This document shows, in pieces, positions 11,640 to 22,699 of a stretch of 64,000 nt of DNA. The stretch lies in NCBI GenBank assembly GCA_036245805.1, contig BTRK01000004.1:4340001-4404000 (forward strand). The letters run 5' to 3'. This stretch comes from Pristionchus mayeri. Lineage: Eukaryota; Nematoda; Chromadorea; Rhabditida; Neodiplogasteridae. The translations under genes and the position numbers were made by a program. How positions within the stretch are numbered: the stretch's first letter is position 1; every line of letters begins with the position of its first letter. The notes below the pieces were generated by a model. It saw nothing but the letters and a program-made list of their open reading frames with translations, was not told the DNA's origin and did no database searches.

Positions 11640-11941
11640 CTCTCATTCAGTGACCACTCCCTCTCCTATCCTCGCACTACTTTTATCGAGGATTTACCGC
11701 ACCACATGGAAGTGTTTTCTACTGCTAAACAAACAATCGTAATCTCTCTGGATTTTCCGTTACTCATTCGCATTCGCCCCCGCTCGTCGGAAGATCAGAG
11801 TAGACACAACAGATCAACAGTGGGCCACCGCTACGGATTGACCCCTTCCTTTTCTCATTAGTTTCATTCTCACAGCAACACACGAATGATGCAAACACAT
11901 TTATCAATGCTGTCAGAATGAGAATGTTGATGTGTGATATT

Positions 11942-12975
11942 TTACGCTCGCTTGGCGGCTCTTCTGTATCCCTGGTAGTCGTTGGTGTACGTGTTCTTGG
12001 GTGCGGGAGGTCCGTAAGCCGTTGAGGTGGGAGACTCGACGGCCTCAGAGACGGCTCCGGCGCGAGCGGGGCAAGGGCAGTAGGCGGCATCAGATCCGGG
12101 AAGACCGTCGGATCCGGCATCTCCGGGAGCTCCAGACTGTCCATCGGGACCGGGCTGTCCGTCGCTTCCGTTCTCTCCGGGAGCTCCATCGTTTCCGGGA
12201 GCTCCATCCTGTCCGGGCTGTCCTGCGGGTCCCTGGGGTCCGGGTCTTCCATCGACTCCGGGTCTGCCGGCCTCTCCGGGAGTGTAGTTGACTCCGTGCT
12301 GTCCATCGTGTCCGGGGGCTCCGGGCTTTCCATCGTGTCCAGGCTGTCCAGGGTTTCCGGGCTGTCCATCAGATCCGGGTCTTCCGGGATTTCCAGCGGG
12401 CCCGGAAGATCCGGGTTGGCCGGGCTGTCCAGCGGGTCCCTGGTGTCCGGGCTCTCCATCGGGTCCAGGGGGTCCAGGGGGGCACTTTATGCATCCTCCA
12501 GGGGTATCGAAGGTAACAGCAAGGGCGATTCCGTTGGCTCCGGGTCTTCCGGGCTGTCCGTCATTTCCATCCTGTCCACGCTCTCCGGGCTGTCCGGGAG
12601 GTCCGGGAGGTCCGGCGGGGCATCCTCTGGAAGAGGGTCCGCAGTTGCACTGAGAGTTAGCCTGTCTCTTGTTTCTGCCGAGGAGAGTGGCGAAAGTGGG
12701 AGCGGCATCAGAAGATCCAGTGGGGTTGATGTGCATCTTGACGAGACGGGCCCAGGTGTCCTCGGCCATAACCTGAGGGAGGGAGAGATTAGGGACCGGA
12801 ACCAGAGCCAGAGTACCATAACCCATGAATAGTACCGTACCTTGAACTCATCCATGTTCTCGTTGACCTCAGACTGGAGAGACTGAAGATCAGAGACGAG
12901 CGATCCCATGTAGAGAACGGAGATGGCAACGAAGCAAAGGGCGCCCGAAGAGGCGACTCCAACCAACATTGTCAT
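11942..12975 (-). CDS. Cuticle collagen, 321 aa (copy 2)
   Basis: Coding exons 12975-12841 and 12772-11942, the same lengths as copy 1. The protein differs from copy 1 at only a few positions (for example NENMDEFK instead of [14 protein letters not shown] instead of RPGADG, GDAGSDG instead of GEAGSDG). It has the same anchor, RNKR site, cysteine pattern and KRA end. A non-coding first exon (donor at 13068) and TATAAAA at 13126-13120 are conserved. The intron between the coding exons is only 68 nt. Promoter and UTR-intron sequence are also similar, pointing to a recent tandem duplication or ongoing gene conversion. Expected product: structural cuticle collagen made by the epidermis. Confidence 0.93.
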
Positions 12976-13119
12976 TCTGAAAGAAGGGGGTTTAGTTTGA
13001 ATACGTTGTGATAACCGTAATCCCGAAACAATAATACCATGGTAGGTCAGTAAACTAGAAAAGCTTACTGTGATGGACGAACGGAGTGACCGGCGTGCTG
13101 TGACCTTCGAACGGCGCGC

Positions 13120-13126
13120 TTTTATA
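13120..13126 (-). promoter_or_regulatory. TATA box of collagen copy 2
   Basis: TATAAAA on the minus strand upstream of the non-coding first exon, as in copy 1. Confidence 0.65.
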
Positions 13127-13444
13127 ATCAACCCGTTGAGGAAAGAGAGTACGCTGTTACATCAAATTTTGCGTGGGAATGCAGTTTCTCTTTCTCCTTC
13201 TTCGAGAGGAGACAATGGACGGTGTGCTATCGGAGTCGATTTATCGAGAGCACGTCAATGAAAACAGCTCTCTTTTTTTATCTCTAATCATTTTTCTCTG
13301 TAAATGAGATTGAAAGGGCTGCTAATACAGCGGAGAAAGTGTTGCCAAATGTTTGATTATTCGCCTCTTTCAAAGGGTGCATTGCAATTACATAAACCAT
13401 GAGTTCAATATTTTATCAAACAATACATCACATGTTCATTTCGC

Positions 13445-13829
13445 TTACCCCCACCCCCATCCCCATCCATGAGAGTTGCTTCCGCTCCATCCTCCTCGTC
13501 CTCCCCAGCCTCCGCCCCCTTCAAGGAGTATGCTCATCCGAAGTACATCATTTGACATGAATAAACATAATGAAGGATAACTGACATCCTCTGCCACCCC
13601 ATCCACCCCATCCTCCATGACTGTGGCCTCCCCATCGTCCTCCCCCTGTAATTCCGTTCCGTATCTTCGCCATTTTCGGCCGTTCAGTTTACGATTATAT
13701 AAGAAAGAAATACTTCTGCTTTGAAGAATCGTGATTTGAAAGTGAGAGCAACTCACATCCTTTTGTTTCCACAAATAGAAGGGACGAGAATGAGACTAGT
13801 AAAACGAGAAAGCAAAGACAAGATAACAT
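13445..13829 (-). CDS. Secreted Gly/Trp/His-rich small peptide, 68 aa
   Basis: Exons 13829-13757, 13645-13586 and 13518-13445 (207 nt). The signal peptide MLSCLCFLVLLVSFSSLLF ends VETKG. The mature peptide is dominated by GGW modules with SHG motifs (GGHSHGGWGGWGGRG) and ends GWGWGWG, so it is richer in Trp than the Tyr-type relatives. Both introns are phase 1 and split Trp codons. The last acceptor is TTGAAG rather than TTTCAG, a weak but valid AG. The gene starts about 0.7 kb upstream (in its own sense) of collagen copy 2. Confidence 0.78.
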
Positions 13830-14346
13830 CGTCAGCGGGGTATGATATCTGTAGTTTTCATGAACAATTTATAGTACAAGAGCAAGTTTATCTAATCCTG
13901 ACATCCAAAACAAACGTGATTTTGAAGGTGTTGTTTCATTTTTCCTCGTCACTCCGAAAGTCTCTTCGATAGGTAAACACCTCGAGCATGCGAATGATCA
14001 CGATACTCTAGTTGTAAGAATGAAAAATGGGAGCAGGGGTGATCAACTCTCCCATCTCTCCCTTTGCAATTTTAGCTCAGCATATGTCACTCGTGAAGGG
14101 AATACCTGTGATATAGGGAATACCGGTATTGAAAAATGGGAAAATATCGTCGAATATTGAAGGATATGATTTTGAGCACACGATAAATAGGTTTGGAAGC
14201 ACCTTCGACCATAACAAATTTATCTTGGGCCTATTTTATGAATTTTGGAATTTAATTGAGTCGACAAACCGATTTATCATCAAATTTACAAATATGAGAC
14301 AATTATGAGGCAAATAAGTGTGTCGAAATCATTCGTTGTCAATTTT

Positions 14347-14757
14347 CTATCCGAACCATCCTCCGAATCCTCCTCCGAAGCCTGGCCATCCCCATCCACC
14401 ATATCCACCGTATCCACCGCCCCCTGAAATTGGAAATTCCTCCAATGTCTAAGAACTAGCAATCCATTATGCTTCTAGATTTCATATCGTATGTACATAT
14501 ATTTAGATTGAAGCTCACATCCTCCATATCCATAACCTCCTCCCCATCCTCCCCATCCGTGATGACCCCAGCCTCCATGGCCCCAACCGCGAGCCACTGC
14601 AAACAGATATTTGAATGCCCTGAACTTGCTTCATACTATGCTCCTAGGCTTGCTGTTCCTCAATAGATGTAAGATGAATGAGAGTGATCCACTCACTTCC
14701 AGTGTGCGTCATCACGGCGAGTAGTAGAATGACGACTACGACATTTGAAGGGATCAT
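14347..14757 (-). CDS. Secreted Gly/Trp/Phe-rich small peptide, 71 aa
   Basis: Exons 14757-14697, 14596-14519 and 14423-14347 (216 nt). Signal peptide MIPSNVVVVILLLAVMTHTG. The mature peptide reads MARGWGHGGWGHHGWGG, then GGYGYGGWGGGYGGYGG, and ends with a Phe/Pro variant WGWPGFGGGFGGWFG. Intron 1 is phase 1 but splits Met (A|TG), the only non-aromatic split in the family; intron 2 splits Trp. A TATA-like TTATATCC stretch lies about 40 bp before the ATG. Confidence 0.8.
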
Positions 14758-15219
14758 TTCTGTTTGAATTGACTATTCTTACCACTCTTTTCCTTATTTA
14801 TATCCTGAGAAATTATCTCATAAATGATCAAAAATAGTAGATTGTTTTCCTGTTTTATAGAGTGTTTCCGTCCAAAAAACCGGCATAATCATGCGATGTC
14901 TCTATAGATCACTTTACTCGACAAACTCCTGCACTGTCAATTAATATATATTAACCTGAATAATCAACACCTGCAGAATTAGTCATCTTATCAATCGACT
15001 ACACACGCCGAAAAATAAACGCAGTTCGGAAATGTTTTGTGTGTTACTAAATATAGCGTTTTACGGAAACTGCTCTTTTCTAGTCTGTTTTAACGTACTG
15101 TTTTAGCCATGTTAATCTGCTCGTACTTTTTCAGCGATTTAGAAATGAAGTATCCAGAAACGGGCAAATATTAAGATCTAATTAGGAGCTCAAAACGGTA
15201 TTTCGTCTACTCTCAATGC

Positions 15220-15413
15220 GGCACTAGGTCGGATGATCACCGTCGGATGATAACCTACTGGATGATAACCAACAAAATGAACCCTTCTGCAGAACTTTCT
15301 CAGAATCATTTGTGGCACTTTGGGAACCTACTGTGAAAGTTCTACAGAAGGGACCATTTTTTGGTTGGCATCCAGTAGGTTATCATCCGACGGTGATCAT
15401 CCGACCTAGTGCC
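15220..15413. mobile_element. Palindromic MITE with GGCACTAGGTCGGATGA ends, copy 1
   Basis: The first about 50 bp are repeated in inverse orientation at the end. The element is flanked by CTCAATGC (15212-15219) and CTCAATGA (15414-15421), an 8-bp target duplication with one mismatch. A shorter relative with the same ends lies at 63145-63234. An 8-bp duplication fits a hAT-type element; that is inference. Confidence 0.8.
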
Positions 15414-15719
15414 CTCAATGATCTCCCAGGTTCAACACCCTCTCATCGCCATGATACATGAAATGAATATCAAATCAACTTTCTTATACCAATCTGTAGA
15501 AAAAAGAACTTTTCATACATTAGTAGATACAGACGATTGACATGAACATTGTAGATGATTCTGGAAACGATCATCATAAAACGTCTTGAAGATCGCGATA
15601 TTTCAATTCATCAAGTTTTAATGAGCGTGAAATCCATTAAGTTACAATATTGTCCTTGAGATTAATCTTAAACGATTGTTCGTTGATGAGTAGTCCATTC
15701 CGTTTCACGAAAAGCGAAT

Positions 15720-17888
15720 TCATCGTTTTCCCCATCCGCCATATCCATATCTGCCATATCCGCCGTACATTCCAGGGTATCCGCCCCCTGCAATGGAGAT
15801 TAACTATTTCTTAGATTATTCAGACAAAAATTAACATGAAATTAATATGCCGCGTTTTATCAAAAGTGTACTTAAAACTAATAAAAACTTACATCCTCTG
15901 TTCCAGCCCATTCCGCCCCCTGAAATTGAACTTTTATTCCTATAATGCGCACATATCACGCCTCTCACGAGAGAATCGAGCTGAGCCAGGTAATAGAAGA
16001 AAATCGGAAAATCGGTTCGAAAAAGTTTTGGGCGTCTTGAGGCATGCCTGACCGTCCCCCCAAAGTCATATTTTGCATACCTCATTTTCAAGCTCGCAGC
16101 ACCGGGTCGGTGATCGGCACCTCCTCCTGCCACGGTGATTATCTCGTTTCCCGTGTAAGATTTCTCGAAAATGTAGGAACAGGAAAAAAGATCAAATTTT
16201 CACAGGGCGCATCAAGAGCTCTAAAATGGATGGCTTGTGCAAAAAATACGATATCATTGGTGTGACTTATGTCCATTTTAGTTTTACTTTTCGTTTGAAC
16301 TTTATTTTTACAGAAAAATTAACATGACCACCGCTAATATAGTAGAGCGCGGTCAAGAATGATTGCGTTCACTTAATGTTTCTGTTGAAAATATTGTTCA
16401 ATCGATAAGGAAAACTGAAAATTTGAGCTGCTCCTTTTCCTACGTTTTCGAGAAATGATTGTAGCATGATTAAAATTGACATTCAGAATAAACTGTTTTT
16501 ACAGATCGATAGAGCTCGAAAAATAGGGGTTCACTAAGACAACACATTTCTATTATCTTAAACGGGAAACGAAATAATGGCCGTGGAAGGAGGAGGTGCC
16601 GATCACCGACCCGGTGCTGCGAGCTTGAAAATGAGGTATGCAAAAAATGACATGGGGGTCAGGCATGTCTCAAGGTGCCTAAGACTGGTCAGAATCGATT
16701 TTCCGATTTTCATTCCATTCCCAAAAATTGCGATTCTAGCTGGATTCTCTCGTGAAAGGCGTGATGTATTTTTAAGATTTTTATAAATTTTTGATTTTTA
16801 TAAATTTTTATAAATTATTTTTTATTCAACACTATACAATAGAGCTACTCGCAGAAAAGATAGACACAGTGGCTGACATTTGTAGAGTAAGGAAAAGATG
16901 TTTGATGTCAAGTACTGCCAGTGTTTTTCGGACATATTTTCTCATGGCGAGTCTGTAGTTATTCATGAGCAGGATGATGTTTGACGGTTCTGAGGAGAGC
17001 TGGGGGGGGCTATGAAGGCCCATTTCCTCTAGCTGAGTAGTGATTACCTCAGCCGTGATGATGGCAGAGTCCGGAATATTCTCCCTTCGCAGAATAAGAA
17101 AATGATCAACTTTTTTTTATTATCGTGTCCTACGTCCATCGGGAAGGACTAGGCTCCGTGCGGGTCCCGACCACCGCAGTCCCCTCTCGGAATGAATGCG
17201 ACTACTTCTCTCTTCAGCATATTTTGGCGCAGAACATGTTCTTGTGTCTTCCTCGAGGTATTCCAAATAACGACCGGTATTCAATTGTCGGCCGGCAACT
17301 CCGCCTCTCGGACCAAGTTTAGTTAGTTTGATTGGGTGGTATTGTTGCGGACGGGATAGTCTCGAGGTTTTAGGAGGTCATCCACTTCGAATCCAAGGCT
17401 ATGACGGAATCGATGATGATGGAAATGACAGTCGACGAGTTAATCTTCGAACGAGCAATACATTCACAGTCGGACAGACCAGACGAAGACAGATGAGACC
17501 AGCCGATTGGATCTTCTCATTTTACGATTGCACCTCCATCCCCCGTTCCCCCTTTCCTATCGTATTTCGCCCTCGGTGTGAGGAGTGTCAATTCTCTTAT
17601 ATCAAAAACCTGCATATTTCCAGAAGACTTTATATTGCAATTTGCAAAAATTATGGTGTATCCTAATATTTTCGACACATCCATTTTAAGTATTGGTTAA
17701 TTATCTCAAATACCAATGATATAATTTACGTTAGTCAAAAAGCTGTTGTTTGAACAAACTCACATGGCATGCCCCAGCCTCCCATTCCTCCGTATCCGTA
17801 TCCACCATATCCACCCATTCCACCCTACTACAGACAGGCTTGCGAAGCCGATTACAAGCAGGGCGAACAGCAGATTGACAGTAGACAT
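15720..17888 (-). CDS. Secreted Gly/Met/Tyr-rich small peptide with one frame break
   Basis: Exons 17888-17764, 15919-15893 and 15787-15720. The signal peptide is MSTVNLLFALLVIGFASLS. The family-like mature sequence (GGMGGYGGYGYGGMGGWG, later GGMGWNRGW and GGYPGMYGG, ending GYGGWGKR) needs a one-base correction near 17825, where the minus strand reads GTAGTAGGGTGG. Dropping one G of the GGG run restores the frame. Without it the exon reads VVGWNGWIWW and the splice phases no longer agree. The 1.84-kb intron 1 contains a palindromic element (15955-16768). Both introns split Trp codons. Either a recent pseudogene or an assembly error in a G run. Confidence 0.58.
15955..16768. mobile_element. 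Palindromic element inside an intron
   Basis: The left arm (about 15955-16165) contains GAGAGAATCGAGCTGAG, TCTTGAGGCATGCCTGACC and GCACCGGGTCGGTGATCGGC. The right arm (about 16555-16768) is its inverted copy. The same arm sequence recurs in diverged form at 20745-20890 and 40626-40745, so it is a dispersed family. No protein frame is seen. Confidence 0.7.
16790..17750. other. Intron remainder, nothing firmly recognised
   Basis: A minus-strand frame (about 17110-16832) reads smoothly through ENIPDSAIITAEVI and LLMNNYRLAMRKYVRK, but I cannot place it in any family. It could be a degenerate exon captured with a mobile element. Nothing else is supported. Confidence 0.3.
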
Positions 17889-18763
17889 TCAGAGATGTTC
17901 CTTCAATTTTAATTAACTGCACCTGAGTATCAGATTTTGTTCATTTTGTCCAACATACATCATCAACAAAGACACTTCGAGAATTGGTAATTCGGCATTC
18001 GTATCTCACACTCGCCCATTCTCAAGATGTCAGACGAGGTATGAGGGTGTATTTAATGAAGAGAGCATGTCTCCTATTCCCTCCTCTTTTGGTCGTTTGT
18101 TCCCCACTCGAGATCACGAGGAAGTAGTACATGGAATACTCATTAATCACCGTGCAGTTGGCATTTATTGCACTCATGGCCAGGTGCACGTGCAAAGGAA
18201 AGGCGGAAGGGGGGGGGGTAGACATGTCAAGATGGGCGATTACCGTATACCATCGGATGTGTAGTGTCAATGTGCAACGCCAGGTGGTCGAGATGTGCCC
18301 GGCGGAGTGTAATACGGAAGGACGGGATTTCCGCTCGTATGCTGGATCTTATACCATCTCATTTTAATATGCATCGTTCGTTATAATTGCGGCATCCAGC
18401 TGGCAAGGAAATCATCAACTTTCGCTCTTAAATTGTGAAGAACGACGGATTTGCACCGAAAGTCTGTCCATCGGATAACCGAATCACTTTTCAGAAACTT
18501 CTATCGACTCGATATCAGTACATCAATATATCCGTATATCAGTATATCAGACTCGATATTATCGAGTACCCCGATTCTAGAATACATGATCTACAGTTTG
18601 AGATCTAAAATTGCCATGGAACTGCAACAGCTTCTTTCCATGTTTTATCCTTCTCACTACATCTACAATACTGTGCAAATATCAGAAAACACGAAAAAAT
18701 CACAATAATATTGATTCGATAGAATAATAATCGGTGATACGCTTGACCTTTCGAAGGAAATAG
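17889..18763. other. Intergenic, no gene recognised
   Basis: Contains a G run near 18210 and short ATATCAG-type repeats near 18520-18550. No signal exon or domain is visible. Confidence 0.4.
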
Positions 18764-19548
18764 TCAGCGTTTGCCCCATCCCCCTGCAATATAAATTGAA
18801 CTTAATCGCCCGTTTGAGCACACAAATTTTCGAATACATTTTAAATAAAAAAGGATATTGATTGAAGCTGACATCCTCCCATTCCTCCATATCCATATCC
18901 TCCGTATCCTCTCCCCCAGCCGCCCATTCCACCCATTCCACCCCCTGAAAATACTCTGATTTGAAACAATAAGAATCGAATTCGAAAGTTAAGTTAAAAT
19001 GTGATTGCAGCGGTAAATGCGCAAACTTAGAATATGAATTATATAAAACTGACATCCTCCGTATCCTCTATTCCAGCCACCCATTCCACCCCCTGAAAAT
19101 ACTCTGATTTGAAACAATAAGAATCGAATTCGAAAGTTAAATTAATGCGTGATTGCAACGGTAAATATGCAAACTTAGAATATGAATTATATAAAACTGA
19201 CATCCTCCGTATCCTCTATTCCAGCCACCCATTCCACCCCCTGAAAATACTCTGATTTGAAATCATACAAATTGAACGTCAAAAGTTAAATTATTATTTG
19301 CGGTTATACTAAATAAAGACACTGCTTTATTTATGTAAAACTTACATCCGCCCATTCCTCCCATTCCGCCCCCTGAAATTTAACGTTGTTGAAGTAGCTC
19401 AATTGATTCGACAGAAATGAATGTTAAAACAGTTTTGTATTTTACTAGCGATTAATAATCGCAATGCCAACTCACATCCCCACTGAGCTTCCACGACGGA
19501 CAAGGTCATTAAGGAGACTAGGAGAATGATTATGGAAAGCTTGGACAT
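18764..19548 (-). CDS. Secreted Gly/Met/Trp-rich peptide, 89 aa, six exons with a duplicated exon
   Basis: Exons 19548-19476, 19372-19346, 19240-19202, 19092-19054, 18944-18873 and 18783-18764 (270 nt). Signal peptide MSKLSIIILLVSLMTLSVVE, then AQWG. The mature peptide is built of GGMGGW and NRGYGG modules and ends GGMGGWGWGKR. All five introns are phase 1 and split Trp codons, so each internal exon can be added or lost without changing the frame. Exons 3 and 4 are identical, and their flanking introns are nearly identical (148-bp unit), a recent tandem exon duplication. A TTTTATA box lies at 19593-19599. Composition is the closest in the window to C. elegans NLP-29/31-type peptides. Confidence 0.87.
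19054..19349. repeat. Tandem 148-bp exon-plus-intron duplication
   Basis: 19054-19201 and 19202-19349 start with the same 39-bp exon, and their introns match closely (TGAAAATACTCTGATTTG, GAATCGAATTCGAAAGTTAA, TAGAATATGAATTATATAAA) before diverging at the far end of the second copy. Confidence 0.85.
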
Positions 19549-20467
19549 TCTCGATTATGTTGCAGACCGGTCCTTCGTTGTACATCTGCACCTTTTATAC
19601 CCGACCCACAGGCATAAACATCAGGCGCACTCAATGTTACATAGGCATCGCAAAGAATTACCTCTCTTGATTTTTTCTCGACATCTCGTTGCTCGACCTG
19701 TATAGATAGTGCGTGACCGGAAGAGACTACAGTATGTCTCCAACTGTCTTGTTTCTGCATATTCCACTCGGCCAACTCTTAGTGATCAGCACCCATGATT
19801 ATGAGACAACGAGGAAGATTTGTATGTGAAAGGACTAGCAAATGTGCCAGAACGCAATGAAACGTTGACAAGCTGAACAGTATTTTGTTTATCGTTGGAT
19901 TCAGCACATTCCTGCACATAAATATTTAATTGCAAATTGTATGCTAATTATGCTAATGAGTACAATCTTCAAAACATACAACTTTTGTCAATCCAATTTT
20001 GAAGGATTTGCTTATTGTATGCAAGACATAGCGAACCGCACGACTAAAAACTGCATATTAGTAGTACGATTCAGAAGACATTCTGTTCGCTGCACGTGTT
20101 CTTTTGGTTCTTAACGCAAGTGATCAACCATTGATCAGAAGAGCACACGAGAACAAGAGTAATACGGAAGAGCGAGGCGATAAACACAGTGGGCGAAGAG
20201 AAGAGTGCGAATCATCGTTCGCCGTGAGAGATTCCCCTGCAAACGACTGCTTCCAAGAATGAGGATGTACCTCTTTGTCGATGAGGAAAACGAAATGCAA
20301 AACTGCAAATTATTCAAAAGTATTTGTTCACCAATACATTTTTGATCAGAATACATCCGTTCAATCGTGCTCTGGTGGATCCCTCTGCAACAAATGATTA
20401 GGCGCATACCATTTTTTTCACAACTTGAAATACACTTATCGCTTGTGTATCGTAAATGTAAACTTAC

Positions 20468-20671
20468 ATCCTCCACCTCGACCTCCGTGATGATGTTCCA
20501 ACGACGACACCCTGCAAAAATTAGCAGAATAGAAATATTTTGATAAATTGTAATACTTATTTTTTTTTAAATATCCCTAGGAAATTGGACAAATTTAAAT
20601 AATAACTCACATCCAGTATGCGACATTGCTGCGATTAGATGAAGAGCAAATATAATTTTAGAAGATATCAT
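20468..20671 (-). pseudogene. Possible diverged or decayed Gly-rich peptide gene
   Basis: Exon 1 (20671-20611) encodes a family-type signal peptide, MISSKIIFALHLIAAMSHTG, with the usual GGAT|GTGAG phase-1 donor. A TTTTATC box lies 38 bp upstream. Exon 2 (20511-20468) begins TGCAG|GG, but in the required frame it reads WCRRWNIITEVEVED. The glycine-rich reading (EHHHGGRGGG) is in another frame. A third exon is not clear; a frame near 20390 ends after a few codons. A small insertion or deletion in a former family member is the simplest reading; a genuine short peptide cannot be excluded. Confidence 0.42.
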
Positions 20672-20744
20672 TTCAATTCTACTGAATTCTTCCCACTTTT
20701 AACCTCTCTTTTATCACGCCATTTACCATAGAATCGAGCAAGAA

Positions 20745-20890
20745 TCTCTATTTCAGGGAATTCAGGGAAGGACCCGAAATCTGTACTAACCGGTTTTGGT
20801 CGTCCGGAGGCATGTCAGACAGACCCCCGAAGTCCCATTGTGCAGACTTCATTTTGGAGCTCCCTACACCGAGTCCTAGCTCATCAATCC
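20745..20890. repeat. Diverged copy of the 15955 palindrome arm
   Basis: Shares ordered motifs with 15960-16100 and 40626-40745 (ATCGAGC, GGCATGTCAGACAGACCCCC, CATTTTGGAGCTC). Degenerate and without an obvious inverted partner. Confidence 0.5.
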
Positions 20891-21726
20891 CCTCTTTGAG
20901 CGCGAATTCTGAGAGGGATGGAGCAAAATTTACCTCTGAGTGACCCCAGATCATTTTTTTGTGGTTCAGCAAGAATGATAGCTCTTCCTCCAACTTTCAT
21001 GTTGAAAAATTTCATCAAACCATTCGGAAAAGTTCAAATACCTTAACTATCATATATCTGTAGTCATGGTATTTTCGGTGCAGACAACTCATTCGCTATC
21101 CATTGGAAATCTATACAATGTGTGAAAAATTTAGCTGCTTCCACATTGGACAACGAGTGTCATAAAATATTATTCCACGGATATTCTACCGAGTATTTTT
21201 ATGTCTAGTCTTTGCATCACGAGATCTAAACGGGGCCATATCATTTTCGTAGTTGAACCTGCCTTGTTCAAAATAGTATATGCCTATGACAAAAATTTTA
21301 AAAAAATAAAAGGTGTAAATCAGAAAATCTTCACAAGGAAAAGAAGCAACAACAAAAAAAACAGATGCTTTAACTTTTCAAAATGCAAAACCAATTGCAA
21401 CAAAGCCCATAACTTCAGTATGATTTCAGAACTAGTCCACTTCGCCCATCACTTCCAAAATATGAGTCAGCGGGCGTAAGTTGCTGGGATGTAAGGCTCA
21501 ATCGCTCACTTTCATTCGTCACGCACTTGTTTTTGCCCGTTCGCCCACAGTTCGGCAAGCGACAGGGGAAGAGCGAGGGAATAATGCACCCTCTCGTTTC
21601 GGAATGATCACTTGCCAGTCAGGCAGCGAGGGAGTATCGCAAAGAGACTGGAGGAGGGACATTGGCAATCAGGAAAGAGCGACATCCACACCAAGAGCAT
21701 TTGGCGAAAATCATGCAGAGCATTGA

Positions 21727-21734
21727 GGATAAAA
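21727..21734 (+). promoter_or_regulatory. TATA box (GGATAAAA) of the 21766 gene
   Basis: GGATAAAA on the plus strand, 32 bp upstream of the ATG at 21766. Confidence 0.6.
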
Positions 21735-21765
21735 GGGAGGAGGAAGTGAAGGGAATTAGTCAGCG

Positions 21766-22203
21766 ATGATCACTTCCAGAGTTTCCTTCTTCCTTCTTCT
21801 AATCGCCTTCATGGCTCTCACTGTGGTGGATGCACAATGGGGAGGAGGATGTGAGCGACTCTCACTTTTTCCGTTTTATCCTTTCAAATGAATGGTATTT
21901 TTAGATATGTATGTTTCTCTTTGTTGAAACACGTTTGTTCAGGGGGCGGCAGAGGTGGTGGATGGGGAGGACGCGGAAACGGATGGGGTAGAGGAGGACG
22001 ATGTAAGTCTTTCCCATATTTCTTCACTTTGGTGTAGATTCGACATTAGTTTGGCATCCCCTCGCTTCTCACGTTCGGACTTCCTCCACAAAGCTCCATT
22101 TCTTGTCGAATGTTGTTGAATGAGCATAATTTCAGGGGGAGGCGGTGGATGGGGACGACGAGGAGGAATGAGAGGAGGATGGGGAGGAGGATGGGGCAAA
22201 TGA
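21766..22203 (+). CDS. Secreted Gly/Trp/Arg-rich small peptide, 70 aa
   Basis: Exons 21766-21850, 21943-22002 and 22136-22203 (213 nt). Signal peptide MITSRVSFFLLLIAFMALTV ending DAQWGGG. The mature part has GGRGGGWGGRGNGWGRGGR, then GGGWGRRGGMRGGWGGGWGK. It is more basic than the minus-strand members. Both introns are phase 1 and split Trp. An AATAAA-like signal lies near 22275. The signal exon is nearly identical to that of the minus-strand gene at 37881-38497, so these two are close paralogues now on opposite strands and on opposite sides of the repeat region. Confidence 0.88.
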
Positions 22204-22532
22204 GAAGCGTCTACCACACATTCAACATTCCATATGTATACTGATGAAATATATTTCGTGTCATGCGTCGGTTAATAAACATTTTAATAAGCAATCAGTG
22301 CAAAATTGAGAAAGTCTTCATAATTTGCTAAGCAGAAGGATAACTGAGTTCGGCCATCATGAAACATGATCAGGTAACATCGCAAACGCCATCTGAAAGG
22401 ACTAATTGGGTCACGGTCACTCCCCGCTTTTCTAATTGTTTTACGTCAACAAGAAGATCGAAGAGAGATCGCCTTGACCGCGAGGAAAGATCTCGCGAGC
22501 AATCTGAGAATACTGGTTACACCTTCATAGCT

Positions 22533-22616
22533 CCTCGTAGTCTCTAACTACCTCAGACAGAGCGAGAGAGTATGCAAACTGAAGAGAACGCGATCATTGC
22601 TTCTATCGCAAGGTGA
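22533..22616. repeat. Partial CTCTCTCGCCGG-type hairpin element
   Basis: Contains GAGCGAGAGAGTATGCAAACTGAAGAGAACGCGATCATTGCT, with the same right arm as the copies at 23276 and 40970. The left arm is degraded. Confidence 0.5.
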
Positions 22617-22699
22617 AACATCCACATCACTTTTATTGGGCGACCCTCATGCAAAGATGTTTGAATAAAGAGCGCGAGAAATTCTTCGTAGATCAGTCA

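Noticed and set aside
12001..13131. Similar overlapping ORFs over the second collagen gene
   Set aside because: Same reason as for copy 1.
16832..17023. A minus-strand 63-codon frame with helix-like composition
   Set aside because: No domain, no convincing splice sites, and within an intron full of repeat debris.
19054..19349. A CRISPR-like short direct repeat pair
   Set aside because: It is a duplicated exon plus intron in a eukaryotic gene; only two units, with no spacer pattern.
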